Positions 1 through 11,584 of a stretch of DNA of 64,000 bases are shown in pieces (position 1 is the first letter of the stretch; every line of letters starts with the position of its first letter). Below the pieces are notes generated by a model. It saw nothing but the letters and a program-made list of their open reading frames with translations, was not told the origin of the DNA and ran no database searches. This stretch comes from Histoplasma ohiense (lineage: Eukaryota; Ascomycota; Eurotiomycetes; Onygenales; Ajellomycetaceae). The DNA is taken from NCBI GenBank assembly GCA_017607445.1, contig JAEVHH010000004.1:4898001-4962000 (forward strand). Direction: 5' to 3'. Position numbers and translations under genes: made by a program.

Positions 1-1266
1 ATTCATTGATGAATTGCTCACTGAGCACTGTAAGCATATATGACAAGTGCTTGACTGCCTACAAAAAGCTGAACTGTAAGTGAACATTGACAAATGTGAC
101 TTTGAGATCAAGTCTATAATCTATCTAGAATTCATCATTGAAGCTGAAAAAGATGTACACATGAATTCTAAGAAGATGGAAGCAATTCTCAACTGAGAGG
201 CATTAGTTTTGATAAAAAAGACTAGAAACTTTCTAGAATTCATCAACTTCTATCAAAGATTCATCAAAGACTTCTTCAATATCATACAATCACTGATGAA
301 TCTGACTCAGAAAGATACTGTATTTCAATGAACTGATGAAGTAAATACAGTATTCAAAAAGCTGAAGTGTATATTCACAAATACTCTGATACTGCAATCA
401 TTCAATTCAGATAAGCATACAATTCTTGAAACAGACATCTCAGATTATGTAGTAGATGAGATACTAATGTAATATAATAACAAAGATATTCTACAATCTT
501 ATGTCTTTATCTTGAAAAAGATATCACTCACTGAATGCAACTATGAGATCTACAACAAGAAGCTTCTAGTGATTATATAATATCTCAAAGAATAAAAGTC
601 TGAACTTATGAGTGTTGAGAAGTTTGAGATTGTTATCAATCATAAGAACTTAGAATACTTCACAATTACTTGTAAGCTCACTGAGAGATATATGTGTTGA
701 TCATTGTTTCTTAGCTGTTTTTTGTTCACAATTTGTTATCAATCTGAAATAGAGAACACTCTTGTGAATGCTCTGTTCCACTGAGAACAAGATATACCAT
801 CTGATGACTTAGATGACAGATGGAAACACTGAGAGTATTGATTAATCAACTCTGCAATTATAGAAAGTTCTACACAATCAGATGAACTCTGTATACACAT
901 CAATCAGTTTTGAGCTCAAGAATTCTTGCTTGAAGAACAATGAAGATTAATGACAGAAGCAGATGAATTCTGACAGCAAACTGCTGAAGCTGTACAAAGT
1001 AAAGCATCTTGATTCTCTGCAGGCATATATTCAAGAACAGATATCTCAGTATATTCAATTGACAATGATAACTGCTTACACTTTTGAGATAGATGATGGA
1101 TTCTCAATTCAGAATCTCTACAAATATGAATCATACAAGAAATTCATGACTCACTGATGACTGAGCATTCAGAACATAAAATCATATACAACATCATTGC
1201 TCAGAAATTCTACTGATCAGATATGTTGAAAGATATATACTGATTTGTATACAACTGTGATTGCTG
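1..1266 (+). pseudogene. Copy A pol part 1: RT end, RNase H, integrase zinc domain
   Basis: The degraded pol covers the RT thumb (from the residues after YMDN), the RNase H region with the relic of the TDxSDY and CNYEIYNKxLL motifs at about 430-570, the connection region, and the start of the integrase N-terminal zinc region at about 1140-1260. The frame is cut mostly by TGA and TAA. In sister copies many of these positions read TGG or CAA/CAG. The protein continues at 7979 after the LINE. It is not functional. Confidence 0.85.
1254..1266. repeat. 13-bp target-site duplication, left copy
   Basis: The sequence actgtgattgctg occurs here and again at 7966-7978, exactly bounding the LINE. Uninterrupted sister copies (for example around 37193-37205) have this stretch once at the same point of pol, with transitions. 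This identifies it as the target duplication of the LINE insertion. Confidence 0.92.
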
Positions 1267-1286
1267 TTTGTTTGTTTGTTTGTTTG
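1267..1286 (+). repeat. TTTG microsatellite (5 copies) at the LINE 3' terminus
   Basis: Five perfect TTTG units directly follow the left target duplication. On the LINE's coding strand this is a CAAA tail. Some LINE families end in a short tandem repeat instead of poly(A), and the position right at the target duplication supports that reading. Confidence 0.85.
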
Positions 1287-1929
1287 TATTGGTTTAACAT
1301 CTCAGAGAAAACACGGGCAGCGCCTGTGTTTCAGAGGCCTTCTGAAGAGTATGGAGATGTGCTACACTGAAGAGATTTCTATGTACACAGAGAGAAAGAA
1401 AATAGAATTCAGATGACAACTCTTGAGAAGATTCAGCTCATTGAAAAGGGTTTTACTGAGCTGTGCATCCACTTCTGACCCAATGTATGGCCATTCATGA
1501 TGGAGCTATAGTGTGATTTCCAAGGGAAACTGCTGCTGCTGTGTTTGGAAGGCTTTACAGTGAATGAAGAGAGATAACTCTCTCAGCTGATTCAAGAACT
1601 GTCTGTGCTTCTAACAGCAGAGAAAAGACAGATAAGATAGACAAAAGAAAAGAGAAAAAATGAGTATTTTGAAAAAAAAAATAAAGAGAAGAGTGAAGAA
1701 AAGACTGTGTCTTCTGTAGCATCTTGCAGTTATGTGATCCAGCATAAACTCAGAGAGAGAGAGAGGAGAGAGCACTGAAGAAGATTGTGAGGGGAAGAAA
1801 GTGATGAGAGACAGAGAGAGCAGTGAGAAAAGAGAAGAAGAGTATATGTCTGCAGCTGAGAGCTGAGTCAGCATACAGACTGTACTGATTACACCACAGC
1901 TAGTTGAAACAGATGAGCTCATCATACTG

Positions 1930-2200
1930 ATTTAATCATTTGCATCAGTTGAACTGATTGAATTGATTGAATTGATTGTATCAATTGTATCAATTGTACT
2001 GTTTGTATCAATTGAACCAGTTGAACTGATTGTATCAATTGAACTGATTGAATCAATTGTATCATTTATACTGATTGAATTGATTGAGCTGATTGTACTG
2101 ATTGAATTGATTGTACTGTTTGTACTGATTGCATCAGTTGAATCTATTGTACTGATTGAATCAGTTGTACTGAATGTTGTGCTATCTGTACCATCTGTAT
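1930..2200. repeat. Degenerate short-unit repeat in the 3' part of the LINE
   Basis: About 270 bp consist of variants of short units such as ttgaactgattg and ttgtatcaattg, with a spacing of roughly 6-18 bp. On the plus strand this leaves an artificially open, Ile/Val/Leu/Glu-rich frame, which I do not regard as a gene. It lies downstream of the RT region on the LINE strand, so it is probably a 3'-UTR or linker minisatellite. Confidence 0.7.
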
Positions 2201-2299
2201 AGACTTGGAACTGCTGTGGGGGCCTGTCAGATAATGTGTGCCCAAATGACTGTGTTATCTCATGCAGTATTATGTGTAGAACTGTATGCAGTCAAGCAG

Positions 2300-5200
2300 T
2301 TCTACAAAGTCTGTAGAGATCAGAGACTCTAGATAGACAACAGCTGTTGCTCAGTTGTATGACTGTGCTGCTGATTTCTTGAGTCAGTGAGGAAAGTGTC
2401 TCTGTGAGTATTGACAGAGCATCAAATGTTCTGAGCTTTTATTGTATTCACAGACACAGACAAGTCTCACATCTGCATGCTGAAAGCATCTGTGGTATCA
2501 GAAAAAGTCTTCATGAGAGGAGTGGAGTACAAGTCAGTGATGAAGAGCATACTGTGGCATGATGAGCTCTGAAGAAGTCTTCATTTGATATTTCACAGTC
2601 AGTCTGTTGAATCTTCAGCTCTGATATCAGTCAGAGAGCTTTTCACAGACTCTGCTTCATCACTCTCACTCTGTCTCTTGACTGAGCTGCTTGATCACTG
2701 TGTGGACTTCACTGACTGTGGGCATGGCTTTGAGTTCATAGACTGAGACTGCAGTAGATGAGATCATTTATTTAGTCAGACAGTCTGCTTTCTCATTGCT
2801 CTCTATTTTCATATACTCAGAGACTCATTTCAGATTCACATTATGTTGTCTGAGAAGTTTGTGACAGTGGCTGTAGACTCAGTTCAAGAAAACTGCTGCA
2901 CTGTCTCATATACTTCAGATGACTGAGATGTTGTCAAAGCAGAGTCAGATTTGAGAGTTGATGCTGTCATCTGTGACACAGAGTAGAAGCTTCACTGTGC
3001 ACTCTAATACACAGCAGATATCAACTGTCTCAGTGTTGAAGATATATGATATAGAGCTCAGTGCAGCTGAGAAGCTGATCAGCTGTTTGTTTCTCTGATA
3101 GACTATAAAGTCATAGTCAATTCATCTGCTGTTGTCAAGAATCTGTTCTGATCCATCTGAGAAAATATATAGATCTGTTGAAGATTGACTTTCTCATCAT
3201 TTTTTGAATGTCTGAACAGTATTTTTTTTATCTACATCCTCTGTGAGATCTGTTTCACATCTCTCTGAGTAGTGTGAGATGACAAGTGTGAATCTATTGA
3301 CTGCAGACAGCAGCATCTTCAATCTCTGAATTTTGATCTTTGAATGCTGTCAGGTTTCAGCTCCTCTTTCATGTGTGATTATTGAGAAAGCTATTTATAA
3401 AGTCAGTGAATGTCTCTCATTCATTATCTGAAGCCTTGTTGTGAAATGCATTTTGATCTTCTTCAGAGCTATCATTGCTGATGAGAGCTCAGCATTCTGA
3501 TATAGAGTTGTGATGAGTATTGTACAGAAAACTGAAAGAACTTCTCTGACTGTTATAATAAACATTTTCTCAACTGTTTTCATATGTTATTTCAGACAGA
3601 AGCTGATCTCTTCACTTCTGTCTGTATGTTTTACTGACTGCATGCAGCCATCATATCAGATCTCTGTGCTATAGAGCAGTGAGAGAATCACACAGATAGT
3701 GACTGTCTTCTGCAGAGCATCTGCTGAAAGCTCATCTCTGATCTTCTCTAAGCTTCAGATGTGCTGAGTCACAGCTCTTGTCTTTTTTATCTGAGCAGAG
3801 ATATATGATCTTCAGATGAGCTTTCTATCAAAGTGTATACTCAGTCAGCAGAGTGCTGACTTCTGTTCAGCTGAAGCAGTGACAGAGTGTATGATCAGAT
3901 TCTCTAACACAATCACTGACAGTGCTTCATTGTATCACTTTCTTGTGAGATGAATCATCTCAAGTTTCTCTGATGTGAAGATCATTTTGTTTGTCTCTCT
4001 TCATCTCAGAATACTCTGTATATCATGGCTGAGAAGGATAGCATTGCTGTTAAGTGAGTGTATAGTCTGTCAAGTATTCAGATCATCTGCATAGTCAAAG
4101 TGCAATTCTGAATTCTGTCACAGCAGCTCTGTCAGATACAGAAGAAACAGTATTGATGACAGAGAAGATCTCTGTAATGTGTCACATTGCATCTAATATA
4201 CTGCTGTGATGATTCTCTTCAGTCAGATCTGAGCTCTGCATTCAATGAGAAAGCTGTCAATGAGTTGTAGCAGCTTGCATGATCATTTCTATTGTGTCAT
4301 TCACTGAAGCAGCTGTCTGCACAGCACAGCATCAAAGACACTCTGCACATTCATTGTGATCATGAATATCTTCTTGTTTTGTGTGAAGGCTGCCTTCATC
4401 TCATGAGTGAAAGCAGCTATCAGATTCATTGTCAATTGTCTGAGCAGTATCTCTTCATATTGTGAGCTGACTACATTATGAATAAGTACTGTGTACATCA
4501 GTTGTCTTGCAACAATGCATTTCAGCTTCTTGAAGATTACTGAGAGAAGAATAATGAATCTTCAGAAGCAGACTGAGCTTCTATCTCTCTTATCTATTTT
4601 AGATATCATTGTCATCTCTGTCAGCTTTCAGATTTGTGGGAAGTGACAGAGTCAGAGACAGCAGTTGTATAGCTGCTGTATAAAGAGAGATATATACTGT
4701 CAGTATGCTTTGAGCAGCTGCACTGTGATTCCATCTGTGTCTGAAGAGATACTCTGTACTTCAATGATGTTGCACTCTACCTCCTTCATCTCAATTCAGA
4801 GGTCTCAGAGCAGGTTTTTCATGTCACTTCAGTGCTCATCATTCAATAAATTGTATTTCAGATCATTGACTGAGTTGTATCACTTTAGAATGATTTGTTG
4901 AAATGTCTCAGCTTTGACAGCTGTCTCTTCTATGATCTGATTCTCAATCATCAGAGAGAATGCTCTGAGGTTGAGTTTCAGCTCATGTCATGCTATCACT
5001 CAGTACAGATTTCTGCCATCTCTGATTTCATTGATCATCTGTCTTCAGTATGCATGCTTGATCTTACATACTGTGTCTTTGAATCAGTGCTTTGTGATCT
5101 CTGTCTGATGAGTGGTGAGCTCTCAATGCACTCTTCAACAGTCTGCTGTTTATCAGAGAGCTGTAGTCTGTTTTTATTGCACTGACTTGCTGACTGTCTG

Positions 5201-6245
5201 AGCTGCAGTCAGAAGATTCTGAATGAAGTGTCAGATCAGATCATCAAACTGTGTCACATTCTCAACTCTATCTGAGCAAGATATATTTATCATGAAATCT
5301 CTGACAAGATCTGCAAAGAGCTTCAGCTGAGAGTCTGTGATCTTGATTCAAGCTCTGCTCTGCTGTGTCTGAGGCATTGTTGACAGCATAGTAATCATAG
5401 ACTGATGATCTGAGCCACAGTGTAAATCTTGGCACACTGAAGTGAAAGCAAAGATTATATTGAAGAAGATGAGATCAATCACATAATCTGCTGCATGAGT
5501 TGAAATATCTATCTCTTTCACAAAGTTCATCTCATGTTCACTGATTCACTGAACAAGCTCCTCTTCTCAGTGCAGATTCACTGTCTCTGATTCAAAGACA
5601 TCATATTGTACATTGAAATCTCCATCTACTAGACAGCAGGCTGGTGGGCTCAAATTGATTAGATAGTCCATGACTGTGTCTGTCTCAGACTGTCTGTACA
5701 CATTGAGAATGTGACAGTCATTGACACTGATTCACAGCAGATCTCTGTTTTGCACAGATTGATGTTGCTGTGCTCTTATCTTTGAATTCTTGTATACATA
5801 TATCATGACTCAGAGCCTCTTCTTCTCTTGCTGCTTCAGATTAGTGTCATCTCAGTGATCTATAAGTGCAAAGCACTCATATACTGAGTGATTAGAAGTC
5901 TTGATATCAGAGTGTGTGTAAGACTTCTATATACAGATCACTTCACAATTCTGCTTGAAAGTAAGCTGTAGAGCTGCTGTGTGACAGAGAGCTGCTCTGA
6001 CTGTATTTACTCAAAAGATCTGTAGAGAGTGATTTTTCTGCTGATTGTTTCTGCAGCATCAGCTGTGTTGCTGATGTTGATGTTCTAGCATGAGAAGTCA
6101 CTTGATGAGCTGCTGTCAAAGTTCATCTGCAGAATGAGATTGAAGAGTCTCAGATCTGTTGTCTGTATACTGAGATTAGACTGTTTTTTGACTGCTTGAC
6201 TATACTGTCACTCTGCTGTGTGAGCTGAGCATTATCTGATGTGGA
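2300..6245 (-). pseudogene. LINE ORF2: endonuclease and reverse transcriptase
   Basis: Reading leftward, an endonuclease-like motif GDFN lies at 5612-5623, preceded by a Val-Asp and followed by a conserved-looking Asp/Phe-Glu. The RT fingers/palm segment at 4301-4498 contains FDAV, the Asp-containing catalytic motif A typical of LINE RTs. Catalytic motif C, YADD, is at 4082-4093, preceded by Phe-Asp. Sequence from about 3600 to 2300 should hold thumb, Cys-rich and possible RNase H regions, but I could not place their key residues. Stops and frame changes occur throughout, so it is inactive. ORF limits are approximate. Confidence 0.75.
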
Positions 6246-6246
6246 T

Positions 6247-7818
6247 CATCTGTCAGATGATGTTCTCTTCACTGATGAAGCTCTGAGTAGCTGTCTGCTT
6301 GTGGGGTGCTAGCTCAGTGAGCTGTGTAGACTGAGTTGATTGAGTGAATAATGTAGATATCATCACTGCAATCATTGATGCTGACTGTGCTGACAGTGAT
6401 TGCTGCTTCTGAGCATCTCTGTAACATCTGTCATCAAAACAGTGAACAGCTGCTAGCTTCTTTTGAGTTAGATATCTGAGAATGCCATTCACACATCTGA
6501 GCACAGCAGAACAGTGCTGATGCTCAGCTGGGTAGAGTTGACAGCAGTTGATACATTATGATGCTCTCTTACACTTTACATCTGTTGATCTCTTATACTG
6601 ACTTGTGGGCTCACTGCAGTTGGAGCATCTCATCAGTTGCACACACTTTGATGAGTGACAGTATCTCTGATATTCTGAATCATGTCTCACTGTCAGTGAT
6701 CTTTTCTCAATGAGTCTGATCCTCTCACTGGCATTGAAGAGTGAGAAGTCTTTCACTGAGATAAGAAAGAAGACAATTCATATAATCTTCTTCATTTTAA
6801 AATTCACTCCATGTCATAAGAGTTGACAGCTCACTGATTTTATCTTTGTCTGAGTCAGAATCTCTCTCTCAATCATCTTATCTGTGGGGATTCTTGTCTC
6901 TTCTCAGTTCTGAATGAATTTCAGAACTTCTGAGACAGCATAATTGTATCACTGCTCTGATAGCCAGATCTCTGTGATGTCAAGAACTTCACAGAGAATA
7001 GTCACTGTCTTCTCAGTGATCAAAACATTATGTATATCTCTATTGCTTGATATGATTACTCAATCTGTTCTGATGAGCTTCATCTTTGATATATTAGCCA
7101 CATCTCTCATCTTCTGAATGTTTGCAACAATCATCTGCTGCACAGTATATGACTGCAGCTGAGCAATTCATTTCTCTGACTGAAGAGTGATGAGAACTTG
7201 TGAATTCTTCTGCTGCTTTGTATTTTTTGTAGAGCTTCTTGACTGATTGGTGTTCTTGAGCTGCAGGCTGGCTCCACTAACTCTGTCAGCTGAGAAAGCT
7301 GCAGTCTTGACAGAAGTAGCTTCAGAGAGAGCAGAATTTTTCTTCTTCTGTGCAATGCCTACTCAGATAGTCAGCTCTCTCACAGTTGTCTTCACTGAAT
7401 TTGACTGTGGATGAGTGTCTGAAGCAGCACTCTCTCTCAGAGTTGATGCTGTGCTCAGATCTGCTGTCACATATGCAATGAATTTTTCACAGAAGACTCA
7501 GACAAAGTTCTGACTGACAGACTGTTTCTTCTTCTCAACTCAGCTGTTCAGAGTCTTTGTCAATCTAATGAGAGTCTTCTGCTACAGATTCTGTTGCTGT
7601 TAAGCCTTCTCAAACTGCTTCTGTAGCTGAGAGATGGCTGTGGAAATGCTGTCACTGATTTCTTTGAAAATTGAAGAAGACATTGTAACAGTCTTTCTCT
7701 GTCTCTTGTCAGTTTTTTCAGTAACAAAATTGACTGATGACTCTGGCTTCAGTGATCTGATGTAGGCTGTGTCAATGTTCTTGGGTGGATGAGAGAGTGT
7801 TGAGAGCTCCATGACCAC
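6247..7818 (-). pseudogene. LINE ORF1 (gag-like) with CCHC-type cysteine clusters
   Basis: The likely start Met is at 7818 (MVMELSTLSHPPKNID...). The N-terminal part is hydrophilic and includes a predicted helical, Gln/Lys-rich stretch near 7600-7660. Near 6560-6700 there are spaced Cys and His residues (YQRYCHSSKC, RCSNCSEPT) that resemble the successive zinc knuckles of Tad-type ORF1 proteins. The final piece to 6250 is Ser/Thr/Gln-rich. ORF1 proteins of this class bind element RNA. The frame is broken several times. Confidence 0.65.
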
Positions 7819-7965
7819 TCAATCTGTGCAGTACACACATGTAGAGTAATCACAGAGGGTGTGTGATGATGTTGAATGGATTGAAGGGTTAAAATTATAC
7901 AAAAAACAGTTAGAAAATGGAAAAATTCAAATATATCTCTATGTTTGTGAATAATTGTAAGGATG

Positions 7966-7978
7966 ACTGTGATTGCTG
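7966..7978. repeat. 13-bp target-site duplication, right copy
   Basis: This is the second copy of actgtgattgctg, identical to 1254-1266. Immediately after it, copy A pol resumes with the sequence that directly follows the same motif in sister copies. Confidence 0.92.
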
Positions 7979-9138
7979 CAGCTCAGTGACAGCATGATAT
8001 AAATGTCAAAAAAAAGATGCTGAAGTCTCTATCTGTCTCTGACTGAATTTGATGTGATATAGCTATCAATTTTGCAGTTTTCTTATCTGAAAGCAGAGAT
8101 TCTACAAATATTCTAGTCATTGTTGACTGACTCAGCAAGAGTGTAATACTACAGCTCTGTGACAAGATGAACACTGAAGTAGTTACAGATGTCTTTGTCA
8201 GAAGTCTGTTCTATTGTATACACAGTCTGTCTTCATTCATTGTATTGAATAGAGACAGTCAATTTGTCAGCACACTCTGAGTCTGTATATGTCAATTATT
8301 AAAAATTGAATGAAAGTTATCAACAGTGTATCATTCAGAGACTGATGAAGCTACTGAGAGAATGATATAAATGATAAAGAATATTCTCTGTAAGTTCTGC
8401 AATTACACACAAGACAACTGAAGCAATCTGCTGCCACACACTGAGATTGCAATTAACAGTTGAGATTCTGCTATGACAGATGTAAGCTCATTCTTTCTTC
8501 TACACAGATACAATCTAGAGATTCTGAACTTCTCTGAGACTCTCTGAGAAACTGTGTACATCTGCAGTCTTATACAGACAGCAGAGAATATTGTGAGCAA
8601 GCTGAAGAAAGTCTGTGAATAAGCAGAAGCTTCAATGATCAGCATTCAGTAAAATTATAAAAATCAAATAAACATCAGAAGAAGTTCTGCAATCTGATAT
8701 TATATAAAAGACAAAATCTGACTGAATCTCAAGAATATAAGAATGAACTGTCTTTTGTATATGCTAGATTACTGTCACATCAAATATACAGTGAAGGAAG
8801 TGCTAGACATATATAATTATTGACTTGATACTCTGTCTAGCATTCATGATGTCTTTCATACAAATCTGCTCCAACCTGCAGCTGAGAATCCATTCCCCTC
8901 ACAGAGAATCTTCAATTGACAGCTACTCATCATTGTAGAAGAAGACAATGAACTCAAGTGAGAAATCAAAGCAATTCTTGATGATAGAATCAATCATCAT
9001 CATTACAAATACTTTGTCAAATAAATAGAATATGATTGTTTGATCTGGGAATCTGCATCTGTCTTGAAGAATATCACTGCTCTAGACATCTACAAGTTCT
9101 CACTCACTTTGATAGAGAGGGATAATGTGACAGATTAG
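7979..9138 (+). pseudogene. Copy A pol part 2: integrase and chromodomain
   Basis: This continues the integrase after the LINE. The central core includes the block corresponding to SDRDSQF and the STVY.SETDE.TER block (about 8240-8370). It is followed by the C-terminal region and a chromodomain-like segment at about 8945-9110 (ILDDRIN..., KYFVK, WE-type residues), which aligns with copies C and K. The reading frame ends at TAG 9136-9138, twelve nucleotides inside the 3' LTR, as in the other copies. Several TGA and TAA codons interrupt it. Confidence 0.85.
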
Positions 9139-9722
9139 TATTTATTAGTAATTAACTTATACAATCAACTTCTCTTCTGCATCTGCTTATTTCTGACTGT
9201 TGTGATCTTATGTAATTCTTGATATTCTTTCATTTCATGCTCTGCACTTGTATAGTTTCTAATGATTCTTCTGTGTAGCTCTTAACATTCTTTCACTCTG
9301 TGCTCTGTGCTTATGAAGTCTCTAATGATTCTTTCATGTAGCTTCTAACATTCTTTCACTCTATATTTCACACTTGTATAATCTCTAATGATTCTTCTGT
9401 GTAGCTTCTAACATTCTCCCACTCTGTGTTCTGCACTCATATAGTCTCTAACAATTCTTTCATGTAGCTCTCAATGATTCTCTCATTCCATGCTCCACAT
9501 TTATGTAGTTTCTAATAATTCTTTCATATAGCTTTTAATGTTCTTCTGCTCTGCATTTCACTGTGAAGCAGTTTCTGATATTCTTCCACTCTGAACTTCT
9601 CTCTATAAGAACCCTCTTTGTATGATCTTTTCTTCTGATTTCTTTTCTCTTTCCTTTCTTAATCAATTCATAATCTGTAATTAGAATAGTATCAAATCGT
9701 TAATTGAAGTACGCTCGTTACA
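9126..9722 (+). repeat. 3' LTR of copy A (597 bp, five-unit type)
   Basis: It starts TGTGACAGATTAG and ends GTTACA. A purine tract (gatagagagggataa) lies just upstream. Internally it has five tandem units of about 63 bp, then a conserved 3' part. The last 30 bases keep four CG dinucleotides, unlike most of the LTR. Length matches both LTRs of C and K. Confidence 0.93.
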
Positions 9723-9852
9723 TTATCTCAGTAAATCATTATTGCAATTCAGTCATCTGTAGTGCTTGCTGCTGAAGAATACTTCATAGATCTAAGTTGT
9801 CATTCATCATATTCAGATGCAGTGAGTGTTTATAGAATTGTTCATAATTCAT
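9723..9852 (-). pseudogene. Copy F gag, N-terminal 43 codons
   Basis: The first residues of gag start at Met 9852 and correspond to MNYxQF-type starts in copies B, C and K. The Gln/Leu-rich stretch follows. The fragment is cut by the insertion of copy A at the codons for the residues around LAEM. Confidence 0.8.
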
Positions 9853-10251
9853 TTTGATATCTAAGAATATGTAATAATAATAAAAAGAAAAGAGAATACT
9901 TGTAGACACTCAGTTCTCTCACAGACACTATTCACAGTGTTGCAGCACTAAGCTTATCAAGCTTCTTTGTGAACACTATTTGCAGTGTTACAGTTCATAG
10001 ACACTCAGATCTCTTTATAGAACACAGTTGATTGTATTTCAGATATTTAGACACAATGATCTATATAACTAATGATAAGAGCATTCAGACTCACAAGAAA
10101 TCTCTTGTAATGACTAGACACTCAGATCTGTAAACAATACACTTAGATATAAGAACTAATAACAAAACACTCAGATTTTAAACAACACACTCAGATGTAA
10201 GAACTAATAATGAGACACTCAGATCTTAAACACAGAAGAATCAATTTGTAA

Positions 10252-10786
10252 TGTAATGAATGTACTTTGATTAACAATTTAGCACTATTCTAAATACAGA
10301 TTATAAATTGATTAAGAAAAGAAAAAGAAAAGAAATCAGAAGAAAAGATCATACAAAAAAAATTTTTATAGAGAAAAATTTGAGATGAAAGAATATCAGA
10401 AGTCACTTCATAGTGAAGTGCAGAGTGAAAGAACATTAAAAGCTATATAGAAAAATCATTAGAAACTACATAAGTACAGAGTGTGAGATGAGAGAATCAT
10501 TGAAAACTACACAGAAAAATTGTTAAAAACTATATAAATATAAAGTATGAAAAAGAAGAATCATTGAGAGCTACACAGAAAAATTATTAGAGACTACACA
10601 AACACAGAACACAGAGCAGAAGAATGTTAAGAGTTATATAGAAGAATCATTAGAGACTACACAAGTGCAGAGCACAGAGTGAAAGAACATTGAGAGTTAC
10701 ACAAAATCACAATGATCAGAAACAAATGAGTGCAGAAGAGAAGTTGATTGTATAAGTAAATTACTAATAAATGCTAATCTGTTACA
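10252..10786 (-). repeat. 5' LTR of copy F (535 bp, four-unit type)
   Basis: On the minus strand it runs from TGTAACAGATTAG at 10786 to the TTACA end at 10252. It has four internal units of about 63 bp, against five in the 597-bp LTRs, which accounts for the 62-bp length difference. Confidence 0.88.
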
Positions 10787-11122
10787 ACAGTAATACTCTG
10801 TATGATAATCACAAACTTCAAAAATTTGATTTCTGTTATGTGAAATATACACTTACTAAGTTTGATATATAGTCTTTATCACTTTAATCATTTCAATACA
10901 TTCTTGACAAGAATGATATGTTCATTAAACATATTCAAATAAATTATAATATTATCAAAATAGATCACACAATATACATTCAAAAAATCACTGAAAGCTT
11001 TGTTGATATAAGATTAAAAGATCACAAAGATATTGATTAGCTTAAAAAATAAAATTAAATATTTAAAATATTTATATTGTGTTCAGAATGCTGTTTTTCA
11101 TTCATTTTCTGTTTATATATGT
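10787..11122 (-). pseudogene. Family 2 Ty3 reverse-transcriptase fragment G
   Basis: This fragment is collinear with 32935-33270 of the complete family 2 element N, on the minus strand. It covers the RT palm around the YLDN box and the flanking VHVKxVLExL region. It ends abruptly at about 11122, after which similarity to N stops. The right-hand end of copy F abuts it directly. Confidence 0.8.
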
Positions 11123-11262
11123 AATGCATTTATTTATTATTTCTTTATACATATATATATTATCTTTGATTATTCTTATCTCTTTCTATTATATTCTCGC
11201 TACTGCTATTTCTATATGTATATATATATAAATTTGTGATTTAAAGATTGCTTGAGCTGTTC
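11123..11262. other. Unassigned AT-rich stretch ending in a 20-nt family 3 LTR fragment
   Basis: AT-rich sequence with TATA-like simple repeats and no open coding frame. Its last 20 bases (aaagattgcttgagctgttc, 11243-11262) exactly match the reverse complement of the end of the family 3 LTR (12973-12992). So a truncated, minus-oriented family 3 LTR lies at the edge of the next element. Confidence 0.6.
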
Positions 11263-11430
11263 TAGACTGGCTGTGTGACCATGCATGGGACTGGGACTAA
11301 ATATTTCTCCAGTCCCATTATCAAATTTCTTAGTCCTGATCCCATATAGTGTTTATTAAATTAGTCACTTTACACTGTTTATATTATAAATCTAGTCCCA
11401 GGTCATGTTCTTCTTATAAATTACTGATTC

Positions 11431-11477
11431 TGGTCCCATTTGGTCCCATTTTGTTAAAATGGGACCAAATGGGACCA
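11431..11477. repeat. Perfect inverted repeat (22-bp arms, 3-nt loop) in the DNA element
   Basis: The left arm is 11431-11452 and the right arm 11456-11477, with loop gtt. Each arm contains two tandem copies of tggtcccat. The arms keep runs of C and G. The equivalent hairpin of the second copy (46096-46131 and beyond) has lost them by transitions. Confidence 0.9.
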
Positions 11478-11584
11478 TGATTTACCCTATATAGATGATA
11501 TAATGCTATGAGCGTTATCAAAAATCATTACCTATCAAAAGAAGTTTAGTGTATTTATGCTCTAGTTCTATTTTGAACTAGTAA

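Larger units (their letters stand above)
1267..7965 (-). mobile_element. Tad-like LINE retrotransposon, about 6.7 kb, inserted in copy A
   Basis: This non-LTR retrotransposon reads right to left. Its 5' end is at 7965 and its 3' end at 1267, where it finishes in a short TTTG repeat as seen on the plus strand (CAAA on the element's own strand). A perfect 13-bp target duplication flanks it. It carries an ORF1 with Cys/His clusters, then an ORF2 with an endonuclease GDFN motif and an RT YADD motif. That order fits the Tad1/I-type clade of fungal LINEs. Both ORFs are broken by many stops. Length and ends suggest a full-length insertion rather than the usual 5'-truncated copy, followed by mutation. 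Confidence 0.88.
1..9722 (+). mobile_element. Chromovirus (Ty3 family 1) copy A, 3' portion, split by a LINE
   Basis: This is the 3' half of a Ty3-type LTR retrotransposon. It enters the window just after the YMDN box of reverse transcriptase and runs to the end of its 3' LTR. Joined across the LINE, 1-1266 plus 7979-9722 is about 3010 bp. The equivalent part of complete copy K (54367-57374) is 3008 bp, so only the LINE interrupts it. The element lies inside the gag start of the older minus-strand copy F, which resumes at 9723. Its 5' LTR and left target duplication lie outside the window. Family assignment is firm from co-linearity with copies C and K. Confidence 0.9.
9723..10786 (-). mobile_element. 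Chromovirus copy F, 5' end only (LTR, leader, start of gag)
   Basis: This is a minus-strand relic of family 1. Reading from 10786 leftward: 5' LTR, about 400 bp of leader with repeated ctgagtgt-type motifs, and the gag start codon at 9852. The sequence then stops at 9723, where copy A was inserted into gag. The rest of F should lie left of the window. The LTR belongs to the shorter, older four-unit class. Its right end abuts family 2 fragment G. Confidence 0.88.

Noticed and set aside
1963..2202. Open frame of 79 codons rich in Ile, Val, Leu and Glu on the plus strand
   Set aside because: It is translated short-unit repeat inside the LINE, on the strand opposite to its ORFs. There is no protein-like composition beyond the repeat.
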